Below are positions 34,788 through 49,024 of a stretch of DNA of 64,000 nucleotides, piece by piece. The DNA is from Lutraria lutraria (taxonomy: Eukaryota > Mollusca > Bivalvia > Venerida > Mactridae): NCBI GenBank assembly GCA_964023205.1, contig OZ026845.1, forward strand, positions 1,002,001-1,066,000, read 5' to 3'. Numbering within the stretch: the stretch's first letter is position 1; every line of letters begins with the position of its first letter. The position numbers and the translations under genes are program-made. Under the pieces are notes generated by a model, which worked only from the letters and a program-made list of their open reading frames with translations, did not search any database and was not told where the DNA came from.

Positions 34788-37700
34788 CTAATACTTATAT
34801 GACCTATTAGATGCGTATCTTGAAGATGTATAGCTTGGAGTGTACGTAGAATATCTTGAGGAACTAGTGAGATACGAAGAACTACTCCCTAATGAACTAT
34901 TGTAAGAACCATAACCATTTGTTGGCTTTGTGGTGCTCTGAATCTCGCCATAATTCTTTATCCTGGTAAACAAAAGCGTCTCATCACGACAACTGAATGT
35001 GGAGGATGAATCATTGGATTTCTTTTCATCATCTTCATCATTGATTCCTTCTTCCGTTTCATAGTCATTTATTCGTTTATAAATTAAGTACAAGGCTTTT
35101 ACTGTGTCAGACGACTTAGCCTTCTTAACGGTTTCCTGAATCTCTTCAACCTCTTTTACTTTCTCAGAGAGTTTATTCAGTTTAGTTTCAATGGTTTCTT
35201 GATTGTTTACTGGGTTTCCTGCAGTGGCAACATCAAGAAGTTCTTGTTCTCTCTCGTCAATAGCTTTTCTGACTTTTGCAAACGCCTCTTTGATAGATTG
35301 TGTTAACACGTCATCGCCCTTTTGACAGTTTTCTAAAGCATTTTCACAATTGACTTTCTTTTCAGCTAACTCCTGTATCTCTTTATCCATGCTAGCACCG
35401 CCTCCTTCTAATGCTAGTACGTATTTCTCTTTAGCACTGACTAAATCAAGAACTAACTGTTTTTCAGAGCAATCTTTATGGTCTAAGACCGTGCAGTCGC
35501 GGCATATTGGGTGAACACATTCTTCACAAAAGAAGTTCAATGGTTGAAGGGCATGCTTTGGACAGAATGCGATAATTTCACGATCAGTATGTCCAACGAA
35601 ATCAAGCAACTGAATGATTCTATGGTCAGTTGTGAGCTGTTTCAGACCTTCTTCTGTCGATATGAACGTGGATTTACACGTAGGACAGGAGAGAGATAAC
35701 GCAAAGGCCATATCTGTTGATGGATCAGACGCAAGACTTCGCCTGTAGTCTTCCTCCTTATGGTAAAAACTTCGCACACATTGGAAACAGAATGTATGAT
35801 GACAAGGCAGAAGCCGGGGAGATCTGAAGTGAATAACGACTTATTTGGAGACTTTAGCTATCAATCATGACTCTTTTATTCAAAATAAAGTATCAAATCA
35901 TAAATAGAGAAACTAGTTTCTTTTAATAAATAATTAATTGGTCCAATGCGTCGGTCGTGAAATAACAGAGTTTTGAGTGGTAATACTTACAGATCAACAT
36001 GCTGATACTGCCGAGACATCATCAGAAAAACTGACCATCATGTGTATGTAGGCTTTACAAACAATATGGGTTCTCGTATATTGAGCATTATCATATAAGT
36101 GATCTTGAATCCAATGTTTGTCACCACCGTTAATGTCTTAAGTGTTGATTGCATAAATAAGAAATACATGTACATGACTTTGTATAAAATTTAGGAAGGT
36201 GTATCAAGCTTTATACAACAGCCGTATTTCAGGATTGCAAGGACTCCACACTAGTCGGTCCACGGATGAATCTACGACATTCTGATAATATGGGACCTGT
36301 TATTTTAAACCAAAATAACCACACTCGTTATAAAAGATACAATGTATACGAAGTTACACTACTTACCTAAAATCCATATCATATTTTTCCTTGCACAAAA
36401 AACATCGTAAAAATGTCTGCTCAAAAGAATCCTCATCTAAAATCAACTTTTGTTTTTGTGTCAGTTGGGGTGCACGCCGCATTTCTGCAATAATACAATA
36501 AATAGTTGATTAATAAATAAATTATTGTTTTGGTGTTAGGGGAAACACATCACTATGAATTATTCATGAACAACAGTGGATATTGCTCCCAATATTGTAT
36601 GTTGACATTTGTCACTAAGCTCTTAACATTGATCCTGACTCGGCAAAATAATTTGAAGCCGTTTATAAATAGTGTTGGTGTAATGAATTCTGTTAATTGA
36701 TTACATGGTTTGATCATCAGATCCAGTAAGGTACGTTTTGAACAATTAGTATACTAGTATACAGTGCAACCTCATCAAAGCAACACCCATTGGGAGAAGC
36801 AAAATCATGTTGTTGTTGAGAGGTTGTTGCTCTAGAGAGGTTAAATAGATAGTTAAATTGCGCAGTTGGGAAAAACATGCTAATATTGAAGGGAGATTGT
36901 TGCTTAGGAGAGGGCCGCTCTGGAGAGGTTGTACTGCATATAACTTTATGTAGAAACAGCATTCGAGTTAATAAACATTTGGTAAACAGTTTAGTAATAG
37001 TGAGGGCCTGGGAAACAAACAACAACATGTGATAAAAGCAACATTATCATATAAACAACCATAATAATGTCACTGAATGTTAAAACAGTGCATACATAAT
37101 TAATGTAGCAGACATTATGTCCCGAGCATGCACAGATGATTACACAGATATATTACAGTAATTGTCTAAATAACAACTCAATTCATTAATTACTTATTAT
37201 ATAAAGTTCAGGACTATTAATACATATCACGTGACGAGTCAAAAACAACATGTTCACTATAAATCTAATAAATGTACATGACTGTATAAATCATTTACAG
37301 TGACCTTGGTAAAAGGCTTGACACGATGGTACGTGTAAATCATTCATTAACAGAAACAGGTACTAATGTACATGCACTTTGTTTATAAGTAACTATATTT
37401 ATTTATGGTGGTATAATATGAAACGTTTTAAAGCTTACATAACACGTAGTTAACTTATACTGTTAAAAAATATACAAAACTTTAAGATAAATCAAACCAA
37501 ATACAAATTGAAGAATATCATTTTCAGTCAGGAAAACTGACAGCATGTTAACAACTAAAATATTCATATTTGTCAGTGTCCCTATAATAGCTACCAAGTC
37601 AAGTATTGTGTCTAGAAAATCACAGGACGGAGTGAGGCGTGTAGCGGTGCTTTACACGGGGCACGATAAAATTAACCAGAAAAAACTATACGAAATAAGA

Positions 37701-38902
37701 TGTTCTCCTGTGTCTTATCACCACACATACACTCTCTCTAGGGTGGCCCTGCAATGACCATAGCTATCGAATGAGCCGTTAAACAAAAGATAGACAAAGA
37801 TAAAATATTTATTACATTATCAACTAAACAAGTGGATATTTCGGGCATTGTTGGTGTTTTCCGTTTCGCTAGAAAGTTGCGATTTTACAAGAGATTTTAC
37901 AAAAATCTCATACCATATATTGGAATTATACATGTTTGTACTTATAAGCAGTGGCTACATTACTGCACTACTCATATACTCGATATAACAATAAACTTCA
38001 AACACATACACGCCTACTGCACAAGAGATATATAATTCGTTATAACATTAATGAGAGCAGTGTACTTGTTTTTATCTTGGCGAGCTTTCTTCCCCAAATT
38101 GTAATATTAAATGTCAAATATCTTATTTATGTGACAATTACAGCGGCCAAATATTTCGATTATTTATTATAATCGTATAGTGTTTTATTGTCGTTACTAA
38201 GTTAATGATATCTCGCTAATTAATAAATTAATCAAATCAGTGAACGAATAAACTGAACGAGTATTTATATAAAGTCTTGTTTGTAACACTGAGGGACATT
38301 CAGTAATTAAGATAATATTTCATGTTAATTTGTAATCTATACATAACATACGGTCAAGATAATCCATCATTCATACAAGCGACTGTTTGCTACAAAAATA
38401 AAAACCCACTCGTGTTTAGTTCATGAAAATGGTTTGTATACAATTTAACAGTAACATTAGACTACATAATTTGTTACATGTTCTAAGTGAAAAAGAAATG
38501 GTCAAGATCAAAGATCAATGAATCCTGGTCAGTCACGATGATCGATGTCGTACAAAAACCTGTTCCAAACAATTGATGTAATGTAATATAAAATATTATA
38601 ATGTTACATAGAGAAAATAATAGGCTTAAACATGCATAACAAATCGAAACTAAAAATAGGCTTTAAACCCTTTGAAACGAACCAACACGGGATTTTATCA
38701 AAACTCCCAAAGGGAAACAATTTAGGATTGCACAACGTTTTGTATACTGGATGAATTCATTATGGCATTTTTTTTCGATTTGTTTGAGTTTTCACCAGAA
38801 CAATCAAATAAAAGACATACCTGCAAACGACTGTTGGGACTTCGGGCTCATGACACCCCCTTTAAAGTTAGGGTCTTCCGTCACCTTCTCCCTGTCCGCC
38901 AT
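34788..38902 (-). CDS. RING/B-box (TRIM-like) protein A, three coding exons
   Basis: Exons on the minus strand are 38902-38821, 36484-36367 and 35823-34788, with phases joining to 411 residues. The start MADREK follows an acceptor, so a 5' UTR exon lies further upstream. A RING-type C3HC4 runs from C55/C58 through CHHTFCFQC (74-82) to CPTC (113-116), with an unusual stretch of about 30 residues before the last pair. A B-box 2 spans 154-188 (CPKH, FFCEECVHPICRDC). A coiled coil spans about 200-300. The tail is Ser/Tyr-rich (SSSSYLTSSSRYSTY). No NHL, filamin or B30.2 domain follows. Ubiquitin-ligase activity is inferred from the RING. The gene at 53841-55742 is a clear paralogue. A possible AATAAA on this strand is at 34252-34257. 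Intron 1 holds a family B MITE. Confidence 0.88.
36760..36938. mobile_element. MITE, family B, copy 6
   Basis: It starts TACAGTGCAACCTCATCAAA, has GAGAGGTTGTTGCTCTAGAG inside and ends TGGAGAGGTTGTACTG. It is in intron 1 of TRIM-like gene A. Confidence 0.85.
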
Positions 38903-40352
38903 CTTGTTTTTATCTGAAAAAAAAGAAAAATTGTTTAATAAACTTTAGACAAAAGCACTGTCCCATGTGGTTTGACAGCCAGTAATGGCGATAAATTCAG
39001 GTCTACATAATTATGAATGAAACTGTAATTTGCACGTTCTGAAGTCTGTATTTCGTAAAGGATATAGCCACAATTTAACCCAAAAAATCAATTTAACAAC
39101 AAAACAATACACAAGAACTCAAATACTGCATAACTTGTTTTATAACTTTTACATGAATGGGCCACTAGTTGTAATTAGTAACCATGGATACAGTTGTTGA
39201 GAATTAAAAAATAATGAATACTTTAAAAAAAAAGGATTTGGTAATTACGGAGAGTTAGAGAATGTCAGTCTTTGGGGATAGTTTAATCGGTAAATCTTTC
39301 GACACCATATGCCATATTATACATATTAACACGAAGTTAAATGATAATCATGTTGAATTCAACCTTTGACAGATATAGGTTAACACTCTCCCACACATTT
39401 AATAAAACCATGATTTATTGAAGTAATGATTTACATTTTATTTACATTATGAAGATAAAAGGTATTTTATATTATGATTATATATTAAAGTCAGCAGTCA
39501 GGACATCAATATAGACAACATACAAGGTGAAACTAGGTGACGGGCGCGTATGACGTCACTTACAATAATACTACTTCATGCTACAAAAAAAAACATTAAC
39601 CATGGAGATCACCTCGGATTTTAGGAAATATCATTTATGAATCAGTATAATTATGAAAAAATAAACATACTTTTGTTCGTATATTTTGTCGATTTTATAA
39701 CAATATAATACTGTTTACATTAGAATTGATAATCATTTCAAACAAACAATGATAAATGTGCTCAGGAAAGGCTTAACATTTCAGTTACGAAGAAAATGTC
39801 TTGAAAACTGCATCTATATACATACATTATAATTATCTCCCTTATTAAAAACCATAAAATTGGTTTGTAATTTTATTTCTTGATTTTAAGCACCAAATTC
39901 AAAAGTTAACATCAAGTTATCAAACTTTTTGCAATAGGGACATAATAATAAATGAGAAATATTCTAATGAAGTGTTTGGGGACCGTGGGAAAATCTTTTT
40001 TTAATTCAAAAGTCAATATTCTAATTTGGATTACCTCCCTTAGATGTTAAAATGATAGGCACTTATATAGTTAAATGGTATAACCATTTACCATTTTTTC
40101 ATAGCTAGTCGGCATATATAGTATACCTTTGGCCATTTACAAAACAAAAAAGAAATATGGCCTGGGTAAACACAGAACATGTCATTATATGATAAATAAT
40201 ATAAACTGGACTAAACACCATTTCGTCACCTTAGCATCACAAAGGCCCATCTGGCAAGTATGAAAGAGCAAGACAGGTCCTCTCAATACCAAGGTGACGA
40301 TCTGACAAAACGCAAAAATAACAGTATAACAGTATTAGTAACGAAGCAGCAA

Positions 40353-41020
40353 TCAAGATAGTTTTTCATGTCTTAATTTCATAGCATAGTATATGAAGTT
40401 TGCTGTATTAATAATGGTTTTAGTGTTATTTGAAGAAAGAATGAGTGAACATTTGTTTAAGGAGACCCATGATAAATTCTTAAAATACTTAGTTCGTAAT
40501 TCTCTGTAAAGAGGGCAACAAAGTAGGAAATGATATTCGGATTCAACTAAATTTTGAGTACATAATTTACAATTTCTCTCAGATCTTTGTATGTTATTGA
40601 ATCTTCCATTTTCAATCTCCAAATGATGCGATCCTAACCTAAATCTAGACATTTCTATTCTAATCTTTTCATTTGTAATGATATGAAGATATTTTTCAAA
40701 ACTAAATTCTGTTTTAAATCGAATAAAATAGTTCATTTCAGATTGATTATTCAAATTTTGACTCCATTCCTGTAAATATTGATCTCTAACTCGTTGCCGT
40801 AAATTGTTAAAAGAAATGTGTCTTATATCATGGTTAATACGGATGTTACCAAAACCCAACCATTCAATACAAGTAGTCACTGCCGATGCCCAACTTTTAT
40901 TTTTATTGAGTATATTTAAATTGATTTGTTCATTGAAAATGCTAAACATTAAACAATAAGAATTTTTCATTATTTTAATCCAAAATTTTAACGATCGTTC
41001 GATACAAATGATGGAAATGG
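40353..41020 (-). pseudogene. LINE (non-LTR retrotransposon) reverse-transcriptase C-terminal remnant
   Basis: An open frame of 205 residues extends upstream in frame at least through IERSLKFWIKIM. It carries the C-terminal pattern of LINE polymerase proteins: RFRLGSHHLEIENGRFN, then CKLCTQNLVESEYHFLLCCP (C-x2-C...H...C). The RT catalytic domain and endonuclease are not present nearby, so this is a 5'-truncated copy. The clade was not determined. It lies between the two TRIM-like genes. Confidence 0.7.
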
Positions 41021-41529
41021 GAACTAATGTGTTAATAAGAATGCTTATATTTGAATTTATTATGAAGATATTCTCTCAAATAAACCATCATTATACGGTT
41101 GCTGTAAAAATGTTATTCGCACATTAACACTGGTGTAAATATTGCTGATTTATATCAACATGGGGCAACGTGCGACAGTCACATGTATTTAACACTGAGC
41201 TGTTAACATATGACGACCATACATATTTGTTCAACCTGTCTTGATAACAAAAAAAAAAAGATTCATGAAATCTGCCACATGAATATTTCAGTGTTTTTCC
41301 CAATGCAACAATAAAGTCTGCATACATGTGCGCCATACATGACACGTGTATTTGGTTTTCGTTCGGGTGGCCAATTTAGGCCTAAAATTTCAAAATTATT
41401 CTCCAACATACTGTTCAGTTAGGATAATTGTAGAGTGACGCAGTGGTCGAGTCCACTTTTATTGTGTAAAACCGTTGTCAAATTATCAGTAGACATGTAG
41501 GCTAACTGTATGACTTACAAATTTCGTGC

Positions 41530-41710
41530 AGCACATTAACTGTCGGCGTAACGCAGTTGGTAACGATGTTGTCTGTTAATACACCTATTTGTGTGAAATT
41601 ATTGGTGTGAGACCGCGATTTAGTAATTTTTCGCAAATTATTTTCTATTTCTATGTATATATTTTTTTAATTTCGTCAATTTTGTCATTTTCTTTTTTCG
41701 TTTTTGTAAG
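41530..41710 (+). mobile_element. tRNA-like SINE copy, plus strand
   Basis: The A-box-like GTAACGCAGTTGG and the B-box-like GGTGTGAGACC are spaced as in a tRNA head, followed by a T-rich tail (TTTTCTTTTTTCGTTTTTG). A second head with the same tail type lies inverted at 42270-42392. Confidence 0.45.
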
Positions 41711-42269
41711 GATTATACTAGATCTAGTGCTTACATTATTATCATTTTTATCGTTCGGTATATTGTTACATGTAATAAGCATGATAAAGAATAGTCTCAG
41801 ACATTTCGTCGTAATTCTGGTAATTACGATTGGTTCGCTATTAAAAGTCCATCTATTTTTAGCCATATTTAGCTACATTTTGTAGTTGGCCTTCAGATAA
41901 GTTGGCAATACAATACAATGTTTATTTCTCAAGTCAGTACATATACATGACAATATGAGCATACATAATCGTATGATACAAAGAAAAGAGTGTGTGGCTT
42001 GACAAAATATTGGGAGAAACGTACACCTCATAGAATTTTAATAAAAGAGCAAGTAGTTGTTTCTTGTTTGTCAATATGAAGTAAGTCAATAAGTTTGTAA
42101 ACGAAGTACTTGTGCACGTTACTAATACCAAGGACTTATATACATACTAATACTGCAAGTACTTTTTAACTACACTCTTCGCGTTTAACAGGACAAAATG
42201 CATTCTTATTCTTCACAGTTTACTACTAAAATATTATAACAAACCTACCTATATACTACAATTAATTTG

Positions 42270-42392
42270 CGGCTGAGCTGAAGTTGAAAAAGAAAACGAA
42301 AAAAAGAGACAACTGATGAGGTTCGAACTCGCGATAAAAGTTTAGCTCCTTGACATTCTAAAGGCTTTACCAACTGCGCCAACCGGACATCT
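42270..42392 (-). mobile_element. tRNA-like SINE or tRNA pseudogene, minus strand
   Basis: On the minus strand it reads GTCCGGTTGGCGCAGTTGGT (A box TGGCGCAGTTGG) and later GCGAGTTCGAACCTCATC (B box GAGTTCGAACC), then a tail TCTTTTTTTCGTTTTC. The tail argues for a SINE and against a working tRNA. I could not fold a clean acceptor stem. Confidence 0.5.
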
Positions 42393-44149
42393 ACAATTGT
42401 ATTGCTAAACTGTAATACTATATTTGTTTCTTATAAACCTACTTTACCTGTTCAGATAATGGATGTTAACTCTTGTGTATACATAAAATGAAACGTCACT
42501 ATCACATTATCGTAACTGGACAGTACTAGCGATCCTATGCACGTGATAAATTATCAAGCATCTATTACTATAAATGGTGTTGGTGATTTAATGCAAAACG
42601 GCGGTAAAAGTTACCGCATGTGTTTCACGCATCGTGGTTTTTGTGCGACAAAAATTTGGGTTTACAGCCATGACTTTTATTTGTAGTACAAAACTGATGA
42701 ATATAACATCGTATACATGTAGACTTGATTTCATGAATATTTTGATAACCTCACCATGCGGAATTTACATAGATTACTTTTCATTTGGTAACCTTAGCTG
42801 GCAAATACATGTTGATATAGGTATACGTAAACTTGATTTATTTTGAAATTAAATACAAATTTAGCATAAAATTGCAACCCCAGCTATATGTCATTGTCAG
42901 CCTAGGTCGGACCATATGTTAGATAAGGCTAGGTGTACACACGTGTAGCCAAATACTATGATTGAGAACTATAATCACGTGATTAAAATTGAGACTGAGT
43001 CATTTTGTGACAGATGTGAAGATTTCTACACCTTATCTTTGTTAGAATGAAATTTCCATTTCGTTGTCTAGTGTTCAATGGTGTCTAACATTAAATGATA
43101 CAACATACAATCACATGTCTACAATTCTGTCGAACACAAAGGGTAACCTGCAAACTATGACAACAAGACACGTGACATGTACATGATTAATCTTTTTAGT
43201 ACAGAAAACATTCAAAGTTACTTATACTTGAAATTCAGTATCTTCTCTCTAATGGTAGCCATTTTACTTGCCCGCCCAAATACAGTAAAACTGACAAAAC
43301 AAAGATGCGAATCGCAATTAATGTTGTGGGTTGAACTCCCAGACAGACTCGTGTTTTGACTAGAACGTGACCTTCAAGGTCGTCTGTTTTTCTCGTCACA
43401 TCATGTGGAGATATTGTCAGTTACATGTTAAGAGTCTGTCTGTTACATGTGGGGGAACAGGTCTAATTATTCTTGTGCATTATGGTGTTATTTTATTAAT
43501 GATATAAAATCAACACAAACACAAAAGAGAATTAACCTGATGAATTTTCTATAATACGTGTGTATGTAGTACGAATGTTGATCCAGGATTTGATGTCGTA
43601 ACCATGAATTTTACTTTTCATAGCTAATACACAGATATATGTATAACTTGTCAGTGACACATGACACAGTGTTCAACTATGTAAAAATGATGATTCCGTG
43701 TACACTAAGTACAAATCTCTACATGTAAACCACCAGTTTGTCATCATTATAGATGCATATATTAATAGTTAACAGACTTACATGGTGTAAGTTGTAACAC
43801 ATTACAAGTTTTATGTATGTGGTAATCGATAGTAAAATGGAGCTATTGTTTGAAATGATGTTAATATTTTACGATGAAATAATGAGCCTGGGAGTATGTG
43901 GTCCAACCTCAAGAACATTTCAGATTAATTACCTTCATCAGAGCGTATGTGACAACCTTAAGGTGAATTATAAAGTGATTGCTCGATTGTTGAAGAAGTG
44001 AAATATCGATTTATTTGAATCGATACAAACTGGTTCACGTCACTTACTGTGACATTAGATAGCCATTACACAGATATAAGGTGAACTGGGTTGTAAAGCC
44101 ACAAACATTATCCTCTTCATTATCATTATAAACAACATAGAATCACCAT

Positions 44150-44262
44150 CAATGACATCATCATCATCATCATCATCAGTTCAAGCATCGGAAACAGCAG
44201 CAACAACACCAACAATATCATCATCTACAGCATCAGTGCCATCAGTGTCAATACGGCTGAGC
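44150..44262 (+). repeat. Trinucleotide-rich simple repeat (ATC/CAN type)
   Basis: (ATC) repeats near 44156-44180 are followed by CAGCAGCAACAACACCAAC and further ATC. No convincing reading frame. Confidence 0.7.
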
Positions 44263-44632
44263 TCAAATTAGTATGTTGTTATCACTGGTTTGATATTTTA
44301 TGTATATTTAAGGACAGTATTGTATGTTTGTTTATGTCAACAAGATGTCACCTATAAATTTATATGATAAAGGTGTAGATTTTAACAGCAAATTTTGCTT
44401 GTTCGAATTATTACAGTATGGAGATTTTTTATTTACAATTTCTGCATCCAAAAATCAATGAAAACCAACAGCCCCTCGGGTATTTTAATAAACATCGGTG
44501 AAAGCAAAATATTGATAAGTCATGGTAATATACAATAAATGTAACATATACGAGTACATCAGTAATATCGATCTTTGGTAGCGACATGGGCGATCCAAAT
44601 CTCTGTACGTTTGATAAAAGTTGCTAAGTATG

Positions 44633-44832
44633 NNNNNNNNNNNNNNNNNNNNNNNNNNNNNNNNNNNNNNNNNNNNNNNNNNNNNNNNNNNNNNNNNNNN
44701 NNNNNNNNNNNNNNNNNNNNNNNNNNNNNNNNNNNNNNNNNNNNNNNNNNNNNNNNNNNNNNNNNNNNNNNNNNNNNNNNNNNNNNNNNNNNNNNNNNNN
44801 NNNNNNNNNNNNNNNNNNNNNNNNNNNNNNNN
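44633..44832. other. Assembly gap, 200 N
   Basis: Exactly 200 unknown bases. The round number suggests a placeholder, so the true gap size is unknown. Confidence 0.99.
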
Positions 44833-45449
44833 GGGCTCTTAATTACTTAAGGGACAACCCCTTTTCACAAAATATCCGCATATTTTATCACTAATGATTT
44901 GATAAATGTAGTTTGGTCTGTTACTAATAGGGGACAACCCTTTTCACAAAATATCACGTGTTGTTTAAATATTTTTAAGGAAGACAGGGATGTTGTGCCT
45001 GCTCTGTCACATTTTGTGATCAAGGACACACTTAATGTTTAGGATTACTCACATTTTGTTAATATCGTCATGTCAAAGCAGCCGTGAACTTCTCGTAAAT
45101 GTCAGCGACCAATTCACCAAAACAAGCAAAGAAACACTCGTTATTATACATAAATATCTGATATTTCATGGGTCTTTCGGACAGCTACCATAGTTTAACT
45201 GTGGACCACATTCATATGTACAAGTAGGTTAGTTTCCTACAAACTAACTCGTTACGAACTTTGCTGACATCGGTAATATTGTCGAGTCAAACCCACACAT
45301 ATTATCATCGTATCTGCGGAAAAAGAATTGTTTGCCTACCTACTAGAAGATAGGATAGGAAGCAAACACATTTATGTCAGTGTGACCTTACATCGCCATT
45401 TGCAAACCGACACCTGTCAAATAATTCCCATTTCGTACATCCTCCAATA

Positions 45450-45631
45450 TACAGTGCAGCCTCCATGAACGATCACCTCCGAACAACAGCCACCTCCCTG
45501 TTACAGCCAGTATACTAGCTACCCATATTGACGTTTAACTCTATTTTCACTATCTCAACAACAGCCACCTCCTTACAACAGTCATGTTTGTCCTTAGCCA
45601 TTGGTGGCTGTTGTAGGGAGGTTGCACTGTG
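45450..45631. mobile_element. MITE, family C, copy 2
   Basis: Ends are TACAGTGCAGCCTCCATGAA and GGGAGGTTGCACTGTG. The interior has CCTCCGAACAACAGCCACCT and ACAACAGCCACCTCC. It is collinear with 9814-9958. Confidence 0.8.
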
Positions 45632-45888
45632 TTCTTTTATAGAAGATTGCTTTAGTAATATATTCTACAGTGACACGAGAGATCTTGTACACTGTAGACA
45701 CAGATTCCACTGGCGCTGATGACTGGTTGTTTGTTTATCGTCCTAATACAAAGACTCAACATATCATGTTTTACAGACGAGGTCGAATGTTATCATTAAC
45801 TTTACTGTCTGTAACAGAGATGGACTTCAGATGAAATTGTCTTCCGATCTTATCTTTATCTAAATATTGTCTGTGTGTTACATACATG

Positions 45889-45995
45889 TACAGTCAAACC
45901 TGTGAACAATGGCCACCCTATGGAAATACTTAATGTGGCCTTTGTTGATAGGTGGCCTTTATTCGGAGGTTGCCTTTAACACAGATTTGACTCTA
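45889..45995. mobile_element. MITE, family A, short copy 5
   Basis: Ends are TACAGTCAAACCTGTGAACA and ACAGATTTGACTCTA. At 107 bp, the central part seen in other copies is missing. Confidence 0.75.
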
Positions 45996-46227
45996 TGCGG
46001 ATAATGGATATATTTAAACAAAAACATTTCCAAATTTGACGCCGTGAAGATCGTATTTTTGTCATGAATATCTCATAAGTAAATGTTTTATTTTATCGAT
46101 ATTGAAATAAACGTACAGGTCAACCTGTCTGACAGAAACACTGTGTTAGATGTTGGATTGGATGTGGTATAAAAGAAATTCTGTTTAAAATATTCATGAA
46201 AAGTCTTGTTCTTACACACAGGTTTTC

Positions 46228-46400
46228 ACTCTTGGCGGGTGGTCTGTGGTCAGTGTCATGGGTTGGTCTTTGATCACTGTCGCCCGTGGTCACTGTCGGC
46301 GGGTGGTCACTGTCGGCGGGTCGGCGGGTGGTCTGTGGTCACTTGTCGGCAGGTTGTCTGTGGTCAGTGTCGCTGTGAGGTCTGTAGCACAGGCTGTGTG
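46228..46400 (+). repeat. G/T-rich imperfect tandem repeat
   Basis: Repeats of GTCGGCGGGTGGTC and GTCTGTGGTCA-type blocks, unlike the AT-rich surroundings. The open frames across it are due to the repeat. Confidence 0.75.
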
Positions 46401-47034
46401 GCTGTATATATAGAGCACTGAAGTTGTTACATAATAGTGAATTGTTAACTTAAACAGATAATATTGCAACATTCTTTGGCACTGTTTATTTTAACCAGGA
46501 TTGAATAAAGAAACAATGAACAAGTGTCTGAGCTATTGTCAGTGTTCCAGCAGTGTATTGAACGTGAAACATGCATATTGATATAAACAATCTTTTATTC
46601 TCTATGTGGCTAACATCGGATGTTTTTTTGTTATATAACAATACGTCAAGTATAATACAACCGGGTGTTCAGCCATGTATAATATTTGAAAAACATAACG
46701 AGACATGAGCAGCATTGACTGTGTTATTTCAGTGGACAGCAAATTAACACATTTTTATTTATCAAAACTGCACACTTTGTATTGATATCTGATAGAACAT
46801 ATTCTGAACTGAAACAAACGTAAAAACCCACGTGTATTTAAATACGTAATTATCATAATCAAAGATTCATGACTATATTAAGCCTCATACCTAATCCTGA
46901 TTAAAACATTTAGCTGTCTAGTTTTAATATTCAGTCTAAACCTCTACTGGTATCTCTTAAGTCGGGCGTGATCATGTTTTATTGTTCATTTTGTTACCCA
47001 GTGGTCGTATAAAATCACTAGAGTTAAATGTATA

Positions 47035-47216
47035 TACAGTACAACCTCTCCAGAGTGACCCTCTCTTGAGCAAAAACCTCTTTTCAACAACAGCATGATT
47101 TCCCCACCGCATGATTTAACTATTAATCTAACCTCCCCAGAGCAACAACCTCTCAACAACAACATAATTTTGCTACTTCCAAAGGGTGTTGTTTTGAAGA
47201 GATATTCCTGTACTGT
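47035..47216. mobile_element. MITE, family B, copy 7
   Basis: It starts TACAGTACAACCTCTCCAGA. The interior has ACAGCATGATTTCCCCACCG and AACAACCTCTCAACAAC. The right end is decayed (GATATTCCTGTACTG). Confidence 0.8.
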
Positions 47217-47616
47217 TTATATATTCATCGACTCAAAATTATACTCAACATAATCTTTTATGTACAGTTCAGTGAGTTCACCATGTATTATCGTAATACA
47301 TACTTAATACATCAATTCGACAATAAGCCTAACTCATTTCACTGGTATAACTTTTATAAAATTTTATTTCATGGTTTGATATGATCTGACCCACATTATT
47401 CGGATTTGCAGACAGTATATTTATTAACTTGTCACCCACGCAATTGATAGCGTTCTCCGACAGAAGTACATTTAGATTAAATTACGTCAAGATGCAAATA
47501 TTTGATCAGCCAGAATTCATTACCAATGATGGCTACCTTAGCAAAACAAAATATAAACATGAACCAAATGAATTAAGTCTATAGATGGAAGTCTGACCAG
47601 TATAGCTACAGTGTAA

Positions 47617-47760
47617 GAATCAAAGTACTGAAAGTACTCATTGAAAATAAATTTACATTTACTCGCACTACAATATGGAACGGGAACCATTTGAACAATT
47701 GCATGGCGGATGTAGAAAAACGTAGTACTTCGGTTCGCATCAAAATTCATACCAACCGAG
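47617..47760 (+). mobile_element. Short dispersed element, intact copy 2 (relative of 35-bp array host)
   Basis: Order of blocks: AATCAAAGTACTGAAAGTAC, one copy of the 35-bp segment, ATGGAACGGGAACC, GCATGGCGGATGTAGAAAAA, CATCAAAATTCAT. The same order with the array in place of the single segment is found at 13246-19240. Confidence 0.8.
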
Positions 47761-48875
47761 CAAGTGTTCAGTTTAAAAAAAAAACACAAAAAACACGAAA
47801 GTTCTAAGACCAGTCTCTGTAAACAGAACATTGATTGGTTTATTTTAAATTTCCACCCAGAAACAACCAATCAGGACGAAGATACAGTCTTTTTAAAGAG
47901 AAAAATGCTATTATTCGTGCAGACGGGATGATCTTATCAGAAGGTCTCTATAAGTTTAACGATATCACATGATTACATCAGTTTTCGATTAAAATCATTT
48001 CTGTTACAATGATGGTCAATTAAGCCACTGACCAGTCGATATTTAAGTCAATAAGTGGCTGGATAAAGTGACGACCAAAATTATCACCAGTGTTACATTT
48101 ATAAATTTTAAATCCATCAAATGTTGTTGTTTCCAAATTTGTTCATAATAAGATATTATCGTGAAATCTTAACATCTTGAATGTGGTCAATTGAGTTACG
48201 ATCAGGTCTGTGTTGTCCACAGTCTAGACCTCCCGTGGGAATGGCTATAAAAGGAATGTCAAAACTAATGGAAAGCGACAAATACAGGATTAGAAACCGT
48301 AAATAATCACCTGTTTACTACATAATCCAATGACTGTGTAGGTAAATAATGTTTCATTATATTGGCCCCTACTTGAAGTACGTAAACTTGTATAAAACTC
48401 GATTACTTCAGTCAGCTATTTACCAATCTGAGACTTAACATAACTAGGTATTATCATTCAAGTGAACTTGTGTATTGTTAAATACCAGCAATAACTATCC
48501 GTTAATCTAATATGAATCAAAATAACCAGTCCTTGTTTTTATAAAAAATATTTGAACTCCTTATGACGTGTTTTCTAAACATTTTGGAGGCGTTTGGATC
48601 TATATAAAATGGACAGTTCTTTGTTGTGAAATCATTTTAACTTTCAGTGACTTTAAATGCAATCGAACTTTTGGATTTTATAACGCATTGGTGTAAATTC
48701 TTGAGACCCGTATTGACAACTTGAAGGATACGTGACTGTCTGTAGGTAAATATCGCGGATTATCTCCGCATTTTTCTTCAATTACCAAGAAAACGTTCAT
48801 TAATGACTTTTATTGTTATAAACCTACGATGATTGGAAACAGAGAGATACTTTAACTTCCCATAGTCATCACTCG

Positions 48876-49024
48876 TTCGATGCGCATGAATTTTTATGCG
48901 CACCAATTAAAGTACTACGTTTTTATTCATCCGCTATGCAAATGTTAAACTGGTTTCCGTTCCATGTTGCTGTGCAAGTCTATGTATGTTTAGTTTCCAT
49001 GAGTACTTTCAGTACTTTGATTTA
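48876..49024 (-). mobile_element. Short dispersed element, intact copy 3
   Basis: On the minus strand: AATCAAAGTACTGAAAGTAC, then ATGGAAACTAAACATACATA with GACTTGCACAGCAAC, then ATGGAACGGAAACC and GCATAGCGGATG. The two ATGGAA words are exactly 35 bases apart and the segment between them is the array unit. Confidence 0.85.
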
